In this document: positions 1 to 6,139 of the stretch, one piece after another
Layout of the letters: each line of letters starts with the position of its first letter
Position numbering within the stretch: the first letter of the stretch is position 1
IMG/VR virus record: IMGVR_UViG_3300029448_000398
Location: 1 to 25,284 of that record
DNA from: a virus
Strand: one strand, 5' to 3'
Length of the DNA stretch: 25,284 bases
Position numbers and translations under genes: made by a program
The notes under the pieces: generated by a model
Database searches by the model: none
What the model was told of the DNA's origin: nothing
What the model saw: the letters and a program-made list of their open reading frames with translations, nothing else

Positions 1-173
1 CTGATCATGGTTCACTATGTAAATTCCATCTCAAGAGCAATCAAGCTCTTGACTGGTGGAACTATCACATAGCTAACAATAACTACACAGCAGAGCGTAG
101 ATACGCTAACGACATATACTGCGGTATGGTTACCAATGGTTTATCCATAAAGGTACTACGACTAGCCGCTTAA
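1..173 (+). CDS. C-terminal end of an unrecognised rightward gene (partial)
   Basis: The third frame is open from the left window edge to a TAA at 171-173, giving 56 residues rich in Trp, Tyr and Asn (for example LDWWNYHIANNNYT), which looks like real protein rather than random translation. The start lies outside the window. The stop overlaps the stop of the leftward DUF6362-like gene by 4 bases, so the two genes converge with no space for a terminator. I do not recognise the family. The short length leaves open that this is a chance open frame. Confidence 0.4.
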   Translation, partial: DHGSLCKFHLKSNQALDWWNYHIANNNYTAERRYANDIYCGMVTNGLSIKVLRLAA

Positions 174-613
174 CTCTGAAGCCCTTTGATAAGATAGTAT
201 GCTTTGATAAGGGCTTTCTCATACTTACTCTTTACACTTCTAGGATCACAATGAAACCGCTTGGACAGGTACTTCCATCGAGGGCCACGCTCTCTGTTGA
301 CTGCACTCTGCACAGTATACCATAGCACCATTCTATCTTCCTTCTCTAACTCCCATCCTACTTCCAAAGCAAACTCTAACCGGGTAATGTCATCCGTAGT
401 TGGTGTAATCCTTACTTCCTTCTCCCAACCATAACCGCTCCAAGCATTCGCCAAGGCATAACTAGGCCATACAGAACTATACTGCTTTCTTTTAATAACA
501 GGAGGTAAGTGATGCAACGTAGTAGCTGCTTGCTTATACAGCAGATCCAGACTAGGCATATCCCAGTTCATTGCAAGTAAACGTTGATTTGTTATTCTAC
601 TTTTTCCAACCAA
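170..613 (-). CDS. DUF6362-like phage protein with C-terminal helix-turn-helix
   Basis: A 147-aa protein of unknown function. It resembles the DUF6362 family I recall from alphaproteobacterial phages: an N-terminal block AATTLHHLPPV, a central YGWEKEVRITPTTDDITRLE stretch, and a C-terminal part (about 112-140, RWKYLSKRFHCDPRSVKSKY) that reads as a sigma-like helix-turn-helix. A DNA-binding role is inferred. The best start is TTG at 611-613, because GGAGAAGG lies 4 bases upstream; this start overlaps the end of the preceding gene by 22 bases. An ATG at 569-571 has no visible ribosome site. It is the last gene of the leftward early operon. Confidence 0.72.
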   Translation of the reverse strand: MVGKSRITNQRLLAMNWDMPSLDLLYKQAATTLHHLPPVIKRKQYSSVWPSYALANAWSGYGWEKEVRITPTTDDITRLEFALEVGWELEKEDRMVLWYTVQSAVNRERGPRWKYLSKRFHCDPRSVKSKYEKALIKAYYLIKGLQS

Positions 614-1158
614 TTTGCCTTCTCCGTTTTACTCATACGATGTACAGCTCGTACCACCTGATGATAGTAGTCCCGGCTACATCGTGGCTTTAACTTGCGT
701 AAAGCTTTCTCAACACGCCAATCAATATCATCCATCCTTGCTCTGCGTTGTTTAGCTATCTTGTAACCACTCTTCATATTTAACTTTGCCTTCTTCACAA
801 GTGACGCAACCTTGCTAGGATCTATCAATAGTGATTCGCTCTTTTGTTCATAACTGTCAATATCCTTAACAAAGGGTTGCTTGTTATCTTGATTAAAACT
901 GTTGGTTTTCTGTGCCTTATTTTTTTTACTCTTGACAGCACTTTTTTCAGCCCCTACTACTGTACTGTACTCTCTAGTGTACTCTCTAGTATGCTCTCTA
1001 CTAGCACTTCTCTTAAAAACATTATTAAGAATTAGGGGTTTACTCTTGATGCTTACTCTAGAGTACTCTCTAGTGTACTCTCTAGTATGCTCTCTACTAG
1101 CACCCTGATAAAACGTATACGACAAGTCCGGTTCGTTATAAAATACTTTACAACTCAT
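592..1158 (-). CDS. Basic phage protein with an in-frame internal duplication
   Basis: A 188-aa Lys/Arg-rich protein that I do not recognise. Residues 20-33 and 52-65 carry the same sequence, ASREHTREYTREYS, encoded by a 41-bp direct DNA repeat; within each copy the TREY unit is itself repeated. The middle (about 70-105) is low complexity and polar. The C-terminal third (about 120-188, with DDIDWRVEKALRKLKPRCSRDYYHQ) looks folded and may bind nucleic acid. The ATG overlaps the TGA of the 51-aa ORF upstream (ATGA), and the 3' end contains the ribosome site of the next gene, so it sits in a translationally coupled operon. A replication or DNA-binding role would be a guess. Confidence 0.65.
   Translation of the reverse strand: MSCKVFYNEPDLSYTFYQGASREHTREYTREYSRVSIKSKPLILNNVFKRSASREHTREYTREYSTVVGAEKSAVKSKKNKAQKTNSFNQDNKQPFVKDIDSYEQKSESLLIDPSKVASLVKKAKLNMKSGYKIAKQRRARMDDIDWRVEKALRKLKPRCSRDYYHQVVRAVHRMSKTEKANWLEKVE
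967..1103. repeat. Pair of 41-bp direct repeats built of 12-bp units
   Basis: Positions 967-1007 and 1063-1103 are identical over 41 bases and lie 96 bases apart, a multiple of three. Each copy consists of two 12-bp units (gtactctctagt) and a diverged third (atgctctctact), so one unit equals four codons (TREY) of the overlapping gene. CTAG is repeated throughout. The pattern suggests slippage or recombination that kept the reading frame. Confidence 0.9.
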
Positions 1159-1310
1159 GCTACCCCCAACTCTTTCACCAATGGATAAATCGCCATAAGC
1201 TTATCCTTGTACTTCTTGCGAAGAGAGATCTCCGCTTCTATGTCATCTACAAAACGATACAGTTTATACTGCACCCACCTCTTGCCCTGTACTGCTGCTA
1301 TATAATTCAT
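1155..1310 (-). CDS. Small ORF (51 aa) between adenine methyltransferase and repeat protein
   Basis: This ORF begins MNYIAAVQGKRWVQYKLYRF and ends VKELGVA. The ATG at 1308-1310 is preceded by AGGGAGATATAGAGC, a good ribosome site. It starts inside the last 47 bases of the adenine methyltransferase gene, and its TGA overlaps the ATG of the next gene (ATGA). Coupling at both ends and a complete fit of the otherwise empty gap argue that it is real. The product is probably soluble and helical (DDIEAEISLRKKYKDKL). I do not recognise the family. Confidence 0.7.
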   Translation of the reverse strand: MNYIAAVQGKRWVQYKLYRFVDDIEAEISLRKKYKDKLMAIYPLVKELGVA

Positions 1311-1830
1311 GCTCTATATCTCCCTGTTTAATTGGTTTATCCAATACCTCATACTGGCATTGCTCTGAATGTGGCTTGTTCCATATTGCTATGGCTAACG
1401 CTCTATCCGGCTTGCCACCCTTACCAAGATAGTCCTCTCTCCACGTTAAGTTTATCCAATGGCTAGGTCGATACCTACACCATTGACTGTACCCTCTACC
1501 GCAAGCCCATAAACGCTCCGGGCATACCAACATCATCTGCTCCACCCCTATGGCAAAAGCGTGATCTATAAACTCCCTAATACTGCTAAATGGTGGATTA
1601 GTTACTAGTGCCGGAGCTAATCTTTCCTTATACCAGTAAAAGTTCTGATTAGTGCGTATATCTGTAGATATTACTTGCCTGTTATTCTTGCTTAAAGCGT
1701 TACTGAAACGCATATCCCCTGCACAAGGTTCCCATATATGTTTTTGATCCCAATGTGTATCCACGAGCTTTACAACTGTTTCTACAATCGTAAAAGGTGT
1801 AGGGTAAAAGTCATGAGGATTTCTTGTCAT
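1264..1830 (-). CDS. Adenine-specific DNA methyltransferase (N6, class I Rossmann)
   Basis: A 188-aa SAM-dependent methyltransferase that transfers a methyl group to adenine in DNA. An N-terminal DFYPTPFTIVE segment precedes the SAM-binding motif I, EPCAGD (about 34-39), and the catalytic motif IV, NPPF (about 78-81). The acidic D of ISTDIR after motif I fits motif II. It is compact and lacks an obvious target recognition domain, as in short phage orphan enzymes. No cognate restriction gene is present, so protection of phage DNA or regulation is more likely than a restriction-modification system. ATG at 1828-1830 is preferred over the adjacent GTG because AAGGA sits 5 bases upstream. The start overlaps the preceding 56-aa ORF. 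Confidence 0.85.
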   Translation of the reverse strand: MTRNPHDFYPTPFTIVETVVKLVDTHWDQKHIWEPCAGDMRFSNALSKNNRQVISTDIRTNQNFYWYKERLAPALVTNPPFSSIREFIDHAFAIGVEQMMLVCPERLWACGRGYSQWCRYRPSHWINLTWREDYLGKGGKPDRALAIAIWNKPHSEQCQYEVLDKPIKQGDIEHELYSSSTGQEVGAV

Positions 1831-1981
1831 CACTATCCTTTTTAAGTTCCATAGGATCTGCCTTGGTATTAATCGTATACTTGAGATCGTTGTCTCTTAT
1901 TCTGCAAAAGAGAAAGTCGTTTAGCTCTGATAGCTTAGGCTTTCTGTTGGCTACAAAAGTTATAACTATCTCATACTTCAT
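1811..1981 (-). CDS. Small ORF (56 aa) between the two methyltransferase genes
   Basis: The product begins MKYEIVITFVANRKPKLSEL and ends DDKKSS. The ATG at 1979-1981 lies inside the end of the cytosine methyltransferase gene and is preceded by AAGGAG at good spacing (7 bases). Its TGA lies 20 bases inside the adenine methyltransferase gene, so it bridges the two. The N-terminal beta-strand-like run (EIVITFVA) followed by a charged helix suggests a small folded protein. I do not recognise the family; a role linked to the methyltransferases is only positional inference. Confidence 0.68.
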   Translation of the reverse strand: MKYEIVITFVANRKPKLSELNDFLFCRIRDNDLKYTINTKADPMELKKDSDDKKSS

Positions 1982-2957
1982 CCCATAGCTCCTTCATTGC
2001 CAATCCCAACTGATACACCACTTGAGGTACTACTGCATTGCCAAGCATCTTCAATCTTTGCACCCTCCCTGCTTGATTTGTTGTAACTCTTGGGATGTCA
2101 GGTTCGTCCAACCACGAGGGAACCCCATCAACCACTCCACCCAATCTGCGTTCAATGCTCCCTTTTTTTGCTTCTCCTCGAACAGTATCGCATCCGATAG
2201 TTTTGCTCCGTATGTCATATGAGGTTTGTTTTTCTTGCGTAGTATGTATCCGCCTTTGTTTGTTCTCTCTACTCGATCTGATTGCTCTCCCCCCTCTACG
2301 CATCCTACTGTCGGTGTTGGCCACATCTGTTGGTCTCTCAATTTCACTTCTGCTGCTAATGTTATTTGATTGTTCTTCTTCTTCAGATTGCGAGCGTACT
2401 CCCCCTGATCGTTCACGTCTTGCTTGTACATCCCTTGTGTTGGAGTAGGCCACAATCCAGACACGCTCTCTTTTATGGTTGGCATCGACTGCTGAAGCTG
2501 GAATAACAAACGCCCTCGTGGAGTAGCCTTCACCTTCCAAGTCAAGTAACACTTCATCGAGACCCAAGACAATGTGACCAGACACGTTCTCGCAAAGGAT
2601 GAGAGAGGGTCTTTTTTGTTTAATAATTTCAAACATTCTCGGCCAGAGGTGGCGGTCATCTTGCGTGCCTTTTTGCTTCCCGGCAACTGAAAATGGCTGA
2701 CAAGGGAAGCCACCGACGATACAGTCGATTTCTCCGCAACTGTCTGGGTCAAAGGTTTTAACATCTCCCCAAACAGGGACATCTGGCCAATGTCTTTTGA
2801 GTATGTGTTGGCAGTATGGGTCGTATTCAACGAACTGGACTGTTTCAAAATATCCTGTTGCTTCAAGTCCAAGGTCGATCCCTCCGATACCTGCGAAGAG
2901 TGAGAGTGTTTTGATTTTTTTATGCTCATACATACTCCTACATATACTTTGCTGCAT
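1971..2957 (-). CDS. DNA (cytosine-5-)-methyltransferase
   Basis: A 328-aa C5-cytosine methyltransferase. Motif I, LSLFAGIGGIDLGLE (18-32), binds SAM. Motif IV, GGFPCQPFS (82-90), contains the catalytic Cys86. ENV (123-125) is motif VI, RERVW (163-167) is motif VIII, and GNAVVPQ (306-312) is motif X. Between motifs VIII and X, where the target recognition region should be, the protein is a low-complexity Arg/Ser/Glu-rich stretch (about 172-270). This is the region where another frame on the same strand encodes a better-looking protein (2051-2929). The ATG at 2955-2957 has GAGG 5 bases upstream and overlaps the end of the preceding gene by 20 bases. It probably modifies phage DNA against host restriction; no restriction endonuclease is visible. 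Confidence 0.93.
   Translation of the reverse strand: MQQSICRSMYEHKKIKTLSLFAGIGGIDLGLEATGYFETVQFVEYDPYCQHILKRHWPDVPVWGDVKTFDPDSCGEIDCIVGGFPCQPFSVAGKQKGTQDDRHLWPRMFEIIKQKRPSLILCENVSGHIVLGLDEVLLDLEGEGYSTRAFVIPASAVDANHKRERVWIVAYSNTRDVQARRERSGGVRSQSEEEEQSNNISSRSEIERPTDVANTDSRMRRGGRAIRSSRENKQRRIHTTQEKQTSYDIRSKTIGCDTVRGEAKKGSIERRLGGVVDGVPSWLDEPDIPRVTTNQAGRVQRLKMLGNAVVPQVVYQLGLAMKELWDEV
2051..2929 (-). CDS. Methyltransferase-associated phage protein encoded in a second frame inside the C5 methyltransferase gene
   Basis: A 292-aa ORF on the same strand as the cytosine methyltransferase, shifted by one base and wholly inside it. It carries conserved-looking blocks: SGRECLKLLNKKDPLSSF (95-112), MKCYLTWKVKATPRGRLLFQ (125-144), two WPTPT motifs (160-164 and 203-207), and a C-terminal NADWVEWLMGFPRGWTNL (260-277). 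I recall phage proteins with these same blocks (LTWK...RLLFQL...LxPTPT...WVEWLMGFPxGWT) annotated near cytosine methyltransferases, so this is very probably translated. The ATG at 2927-2929 has AGGAG exactly 5 bases upstream, better than any internal methyltransferase start. The function is unknown; a partner or specificity subunit of the methyltransferase is an inference. Confidence 0.75.
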   Translation of the reverse strand: MSIKKSKHSHSSQVSEGSTLDLKQQDILKQSSSLNTTHTANTYSKDIGQMSLFGEMLKPLTQTVAEKSTVSSVASLVSHFQLPGSKKARKMTATSGRECLKLLNKKDPLSSFARTCLVTLSWVSMKCYLTWKVKATPRGRLLFQLQQSMPTIKESVSGLWPTPTQGMYKQDVNDQGEYARNLKKKNNQITLAAEVKLRDQQMWPTPTVGCVEGGEQSDRVERTNKGGYILRKKNKPHMTYGAKLSDAILFEEKQKKGALNADWVEWLMGFPRGWTNLTSQELQQIKQGGCKD

Positions 2958-3204
2958 CCTTACCTCTAAAGTAAGGCTTTCTTTTAATCGGCTTATCTAA
3001 AATATCACTAGCCTTTTTCACCATTAAATATGTCATTCCTTCTTTTGTCTTTTTCTGACACATATGAATATGACCTCTGTCAAAGTCTTGTCTTGCTTGT
3101 ATAATGATATCAGGCTCCATCTCTCTCCAATCGCTTTGATTAGGCCTTTTAAAAGCTATTGGTGTCCAGTTACGACTTAATCTTATCCTACGATAGTTGT
3201 CCAC
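2938..3204 (-). CDS. Small hypothetical phage protein (88 aa)
   Basis: A short, charged, soluble protein (MDNYRRIRLSRNWTPIAF at the start, PYFRGKDAAKYM at the end), with no membrane segment and no motif I can assign. The start is GTG at 3202-3204 with AAGGTGA 3 bases upstream. It is the second gene of the leftward operon, 32 bases after the Cro-like gene, and its stop lies 20 bases inside the cytosine methyltransferase gene, so translation of the two is probably coupled. Confidence 0.6.
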   Translation of the reverse strand: MDNYRRIRLSRNWTPIAFKRPNQSDWREMEPDIIIQARQDFDRGHIHMCQKKTKEGMTYLMVKKASDILDKPIKRKPYFRGKDAAKYM

Positions 3205-3236
3205 GAATCACCTTTATACTAATGAGTAAAAAACTG

Positions 3237-3443
3237 TTATTCATAATAAAAATCGTTTGGTTGTACCGCACCTTGTGTCAATCGTACTACTTCTAACATA
3301 TACTTGCGGTTAGGTATCATATAGTTGCGGTGTGAAACTGGCAGACAGTAACGTCTTGCGACAGTTGCATGACTTACACCAAGCATCATAGCAAGCTGTC
3401 CGTATGACCATTTTTTACTTATTCTGTATTCATTTAACTTCAT
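3237..3443 (-). CDS. Cro-like helix-turn-helix regulator
   Basis: A 68-aa protein with a helix-turn-helix at about 14-33 (YGQLAMMLGVSHATVARRYC) followed by RKYMLEVVRLTQGAVQPNDF, the ending typical of Cro or YdaS-type regulators, where a dimerisation strand follows the recognition helix. ATG at 3441-3443 is chosen over an upstream TTG. No Shine-Dalgarno sequence is visible before either start. It is the first gene of the leftward operon and is transcribed divergently from the larger CI-like regulator, the standard arrangement of a phage genetic switch. It probably binds operators in the 137-base intergenic region. Confidence 0.72.
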   Translation of the reverse strand: MKLNEYRISKKWSYGQLAMMLGVSHATVARRYCLPVSHRNYMIPNRKYMLEVVRLTQGAVQPNDFYYE

Positions 3444-3454
3444 ATTATTATAAG

Positions 3455-3514
3455 TTTGTGTCAAACCTGTTGACTTAATAAAATATTTATATATAGAATG
3501 TCACAAAGAGTCAA
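3455..3514. promoter_or_regulatory. Overlapping divergent promoters and candidate operators between cro-like and CI-like genes
   Basis: Rightward promoter: TTGACT (3470-3475) with TATAGA (3492-3497, spacer 16) or TAGAAT (3494-3499, spacer 18). Leftward promoter: TTGACT (complement of 3509-3514) and TATAAA (complement of 3486-3491), spacer 17. The two share the same -10 area, so polymerase binding should be mutually exclusive. TTTGTGTCA (3455-3463) and TGTCACAAA (3499-3507) form an imperfect inverted pair flanking this area and are candidate operator sites. A run of eight T follows at 3521-3528. The hexamers are seen directly; function is inferred. Confidence 0.5.
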
Positions 3515-3580
3515 AGATTATTTTTTTTAGATAGACACTCTTGTAATGAAAAACGATTGATGTATGATAGGAGGTATTAA

Positions 3581-4243
3581 ATGGTTGATGGACTTATGTC
3601 AGAAGTTTTAAGAAGAAAAGCACAGGAAGCAGGTATTAACGGAAAGCAGTTAGCTAAGATGATTGGCGTAACAGCAGAGACTGTATCAAGGCATATGAAT
3701 GGTAGAACACATATGTCTCATTACGATGCTGCTAAATACGCTGATGCTTTGAAATGCGATCCAGAAGAGTTTTTGTATCAACAAAGAGATATTAAAATTG
3801 TAGGGTCTGTTGATAAAGATCATTATGTTAAACTAGACAACTTTTCTGGAAAAGTATTAAGAGGGCCAAGTGTTTTAAGAAGTTGGACTGTAGCTTTTCA
3901 ATATGAGAAAGACATAAATGACTGGAAAGCAGGTCGTTTTGTATTTGTTGATGGCAGAGTAATTACTAATAAAACTATTTCTTTAAGTAAAGTTCATGGT
4001 AAACTGGTCATTGCTAAAGCAAGAAATGAAACTACTGCTAGATTATGTGTTCCCTATCAACTTCCGCCTGCACCAAATTCAATAATTGAGGAACATCCTA
4101 TTCAATGGCAACTTATGAGTCCATACAGAGTAATGTTAGATCAAAATCATATAAAGCCATTATATCTTGAGTGGGCTGCTCCTATTATATTTTCATTACT
4201 GTACCCTAACTATCTAAATTTTGAGGTTGTAGACGGATTTTAA
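3581..4243 (+). CDS. CI-like XRE-family phage regulator
   Basis: A 220-aa protein with an N-terminal helix-turn-helix (about 20-41, NGKQLAKMIGVTAETVSRHMNG), which would bind operators, and a C-terminal region of about 150 residues that I cannot assign. I do not see a clear S24 LexA/CI-type Ser-Lys protease signature, so SOS self-cleavage is not supported. The start is firm: AGGAGG lies 6 bases before the ATG. It is divergent from the Cro-like gene and runs in the same direction as the recombination genes, with 32 bases before the exonuclease. That could make it the first gene of their operon. It may be the lysogeny repressor or an early activator. Confidence 0.68.
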   Translation: MVDGLMSEVLRRKAQEAGINGKQLAKMIGVTAETVSRHMNGRTHMSHYDAAKYADALKCDPEEFLYQQRDIKIVGSVDKDHYVKLDNFSGKVLRGPSVLRSWTVAFQYEKDINDWKAGRFVFVDGRVITNKTISLSKVHGKLVIAKARNETTARLCVPYQLPPAPNSIIEEHPIQWQLMSPYRVMLDQNHIKPLYLEWAAPIIFSLLYPNYLNFEVVDGF

Positions 4244-4275
4244 TCTTTGTCTCTCTAACGATAAAGAGAGGTAAA

Positions 4276-5247
4276 ATGAGTTTATTAGATAATACAGCAG
4301 AATGGGCGGCTAGACATGGTTATTTCCATCATAGTAATCCTAGTGTGGGAGATGCTCTAACCTTCTGGGACAAGGGTATCAAAAGACCTAGACTTCGCAA
4401 AGCCTATGCAATTTTAAAAGGTGAAGTGAAGGGTGATCGTGAACTAGCACAAAAAACAGTTAATGAATATCAAAGTTTAAATGTAAAAATGTTAGCCGGC
4501 ACTATCGTTCAAGATATATGCGATACGCATTTAATTGATGAAAAGCCATACAATGAATGTTTAAAAAGTGGATTTAAAAAACTAAGAAAATACAATATTC
4601 CAGAGTGGCGAGATAAAGAAAAAGAAAGATCAGAATTAGAACATCGAGAAAAAATACTATATGCCTTAAAAGAAGTAAAAGGTGAAAAGGTATGGAAAAA
4701 ATCTAATGATGATGCCACACATTGTGAGTTAGATCTTGTAGCACAACACGCAATAGAAGGTTTAAAAGAAGCTCAGAACAAACATGGACTTAATCAATTA
4801 GAACCAGAAGTAGATCTTTATAGTAAACTTCCTAAATGCGAACTGTATTATAATGGTAAGCCTGATTATAGTTCTCGTATTGAATTAAAAACACAATGGG
4901 ACTCAAATGTTCATATATCCGCAAGAGTTAATAGTTTACCTAATGAAGTAAAAGCAAATCATATGACACAGATTGCAGGTTATTGGTATATGACAGGTAA
5001 TCTACCATCAATAGTTTATGCAAATAGAATGGGCTACAAAATATTTAGTCCTACAGAGGATGAGTTGCAGCAAGCTCTGCAATATATCATCGAGAGTTGT
5101 CAACGCCGGGAAAGGTTGTTGAAAGTAGCAAGTACAACAGAAGAATTGCTGCGATTGTGCGACCCTCAATGGGGTGGCTTATTTGGTTGGAAAGATATGA
5201 ACCCAACTGTTTTAGAAAACGCTAGAAAAATATGGAGGATAGAATGA
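4276..5247 (+). CDS. PD-(D/E)XK exonuclease, RecB/Cas4-like, phage recombination
   Basis: A 323-aa nuclease of the PD-(D/E)XK fold. GKPD (194-197) and ELK (203-205) give the metal-binding Asp, Glu and catalytic Lys, and QIAGY (232-236) is the QxxxY motif typical of RecB and Cas4-type exonucleases. AGTIVQDICD (74-83) fits the upstream conserved helix of the fold. It probably resects double-stranded DNA ends for the annealing protein encoded 196 bases further on. AGAGAGG lies 4 bases before the ATG, and the 20 bases before it can form a weak CTCTC/GAGAG hairpin (about 4251-4270). The last bases overlap the next small gene (ATGA). Confidence 0.82.
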   Translation: MSLLDNTAEWAARHGYFHHSNPSVGDALTFWDKGIKRPRLRKAYAILKGEVKGDRELAQKTVNEYQSLNVKMLAGTIVQDICDTHLIDEKPYNECLKSGFKKLRKYNIPEWRDKEKERSELEHREKILYALKEVKGEKVWKKSNDDATHCELDLVAQHAIEGLKEAQNKHGLNQLEPEVDLYSKLPKCELYYNGKPDYSSRIELKTQWDSNVHISARVNSLPNEVKANHMTQIAGYWYMTGNLPSIVYANRMGYKIFSPTEDELQQALQYIIESCQRRERLLKVASTTEELLRLCDPQWGGLFGWKDMNPTVLENARKIWRIE

Positions 5248-5447
5248 GTAAAATATTGAAGCGATCCCTCGATCAACAAAGAGGTCTGAATTCCGAGTTG
5301 CTGAGGGATCACATAGACAATACTACAATTTATAAAAAAAATAAAACTAAAGCTATGATCGTTAAATACTGTTGTTTAGTTGGTGCAGTAATCTGCACTA
5401 TGTATTTAATGAGTTGTGTGTATTTAGATTGGAGCAGTTTGATATGA
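5244..5447 (+). CDS. Small single-pass membrane protein (67 aa)
   Basis: A polar, basic N-terminal half (MSKILKRSLDQQRG) is followed by one hydrophobic segment at about 38-60 (AMIVKYCCLVGAVICTMYLM) and a short tail. Three Cys sit in or next to the segment. ATG at 5244 is preferred to the ATG at 5232, because GGAGG lies 5 bases before it and the codon overlaps the stop of the exonuclease. Its own stop overlaps the start of the annealing protein in the same way. The function is unknown; a membrane protein between an exonuclease and its annealing partner is unusual. Confidence 0.62.
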   Translation: MSKILKRSLDQQRGLNSELLRDHIDNTTIYKKNKTKAMIVKYCCLVGAVICTMYLMSCVYLDWSSLI

Positions 5448-6139
5448 TAGAACATAAACAAGTAATGAGTGAAGCAGCACAACTTGTAACTACACATGGT
5501 GTAAAAGTTAAAGGTAATAAAAAATATACTATGGTTAAAGATCGTATAGAGTTGTTTCGCAAGCACTATGGTTTAGATATAGGTATTGATACTACCCTAC
5601 TACATCACGATGATAAAACTGTTATTGTGCAAGCAAAGATTATTGATGCAAATAATAAAGTTATAGGATCAGGTTTAGCTGAAGAGCAACGTGACAGTTC
5701 TCATATTACAAAAACATCTGCTGTAGAAGTAGCTGAGAGTTCAGCACTTGGTAGAGCTTTAGCAAACATAGGAGTTGCCGGGACAGAATACGCTAGTGCA
5801 GATGAAATGATTAGTGCTATACAAGCTCAAGAAAAAATCAAAGAAAAAAGTCCAGTAGAAGAAATTAAAGAGCATTTTCCTGATGCTAGGGAAGTTACAA
5901 AAGAGGATACAGTACCTAGAGATCATCATCCACTAGATGACTTCCAACCTGAATACAACTGGCCTGCTTGGGATGATATACAAAGAAACACAATAGTAAA
6001 GTGTTCACAGAAAGCAGAAGTAAAAAGATACTTAGATCAGAAAAGAGATGAACTTAAAAAGTATGAAACAGCTCAACCTGACAAGTATGCAAAACTAAAA
6101 GATTTCATTAACAAAAAATACAAGGAGTGTGAAAGATGA
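5444..6139 (+). CDS. Single-strand DNA annealing protein (ERF/Rad52-like, putative)
   Basis: A 231-aa protein beginning MIEHKQVMSEAAQLVTTHGV. The diagnostic part is TSAVEVAESSALGRALANIGVAGTEYASADEM (about 93-124), which matches the SAxExAETSAxGRALxxxG...ASAEEM block I know from ERF-like phage recombinases. The N-terminal part (about 10-90) reads as the alternating strands of a Rad52-type core; the C-terminal 90 residues are charged and helical. It would coat and anneal the single strands made by the upstream exonuclease. GGAG lies 9 bases before the ATG, and the start is coupled to the preceding stop. An in-frame extension upstream lies entirely in the membrane-protein gene and is rejected. 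Confidence 0.72.
   Translation: MIEHKQVMSEAAQLVTTHGVKVKGNKKYTMVKDRIELFRKHYGLDIGIDTTLLHHDDKTVIVQAKIIDANNKVIGSGLAEEQRDSSHITKTSAVEVAESSALGRALANIGVAGTEYASADEMISAIQAQEKIKEKSPVEEIKEHFPDAREVTKEDTVPRDHHPLDDFQPEYNWPAWDDIQRNTIVKCSQKAEVKRYLDQKRDELKKYETAQPDKYAKLKDFINKKYKECER

Noticed and set aside
967-1103. CRISPR-like array from the repeated CTCTCTAGT units
   Set aside because: Only two long copies, 12-bp subunits without unique spacers, and the whole stretch is in frame within a coding sequence.
844-1108. Two plus-strand ORFs with hydrophobic Leu/Ser/Val-rich sequence
   Set aside because: Antisense to the 188-aa gene; the apparent membrane-like sequence comes from the CTCTCTAGT repeats read on the opposite strand.
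2095-2448. Plus-strand 117-aa ORF opposite the methyltransferase
   Set aside because: Ser/Leu/Cys-rich with no ribosome site and antisense to two better-supported frames.
5330-5566. Minus-strand 78-aa ORF with hydrophobic sequence
   Set aside because: Antisense to the coupled membrane-protein and annealing-protein genes, and no ribosome site.
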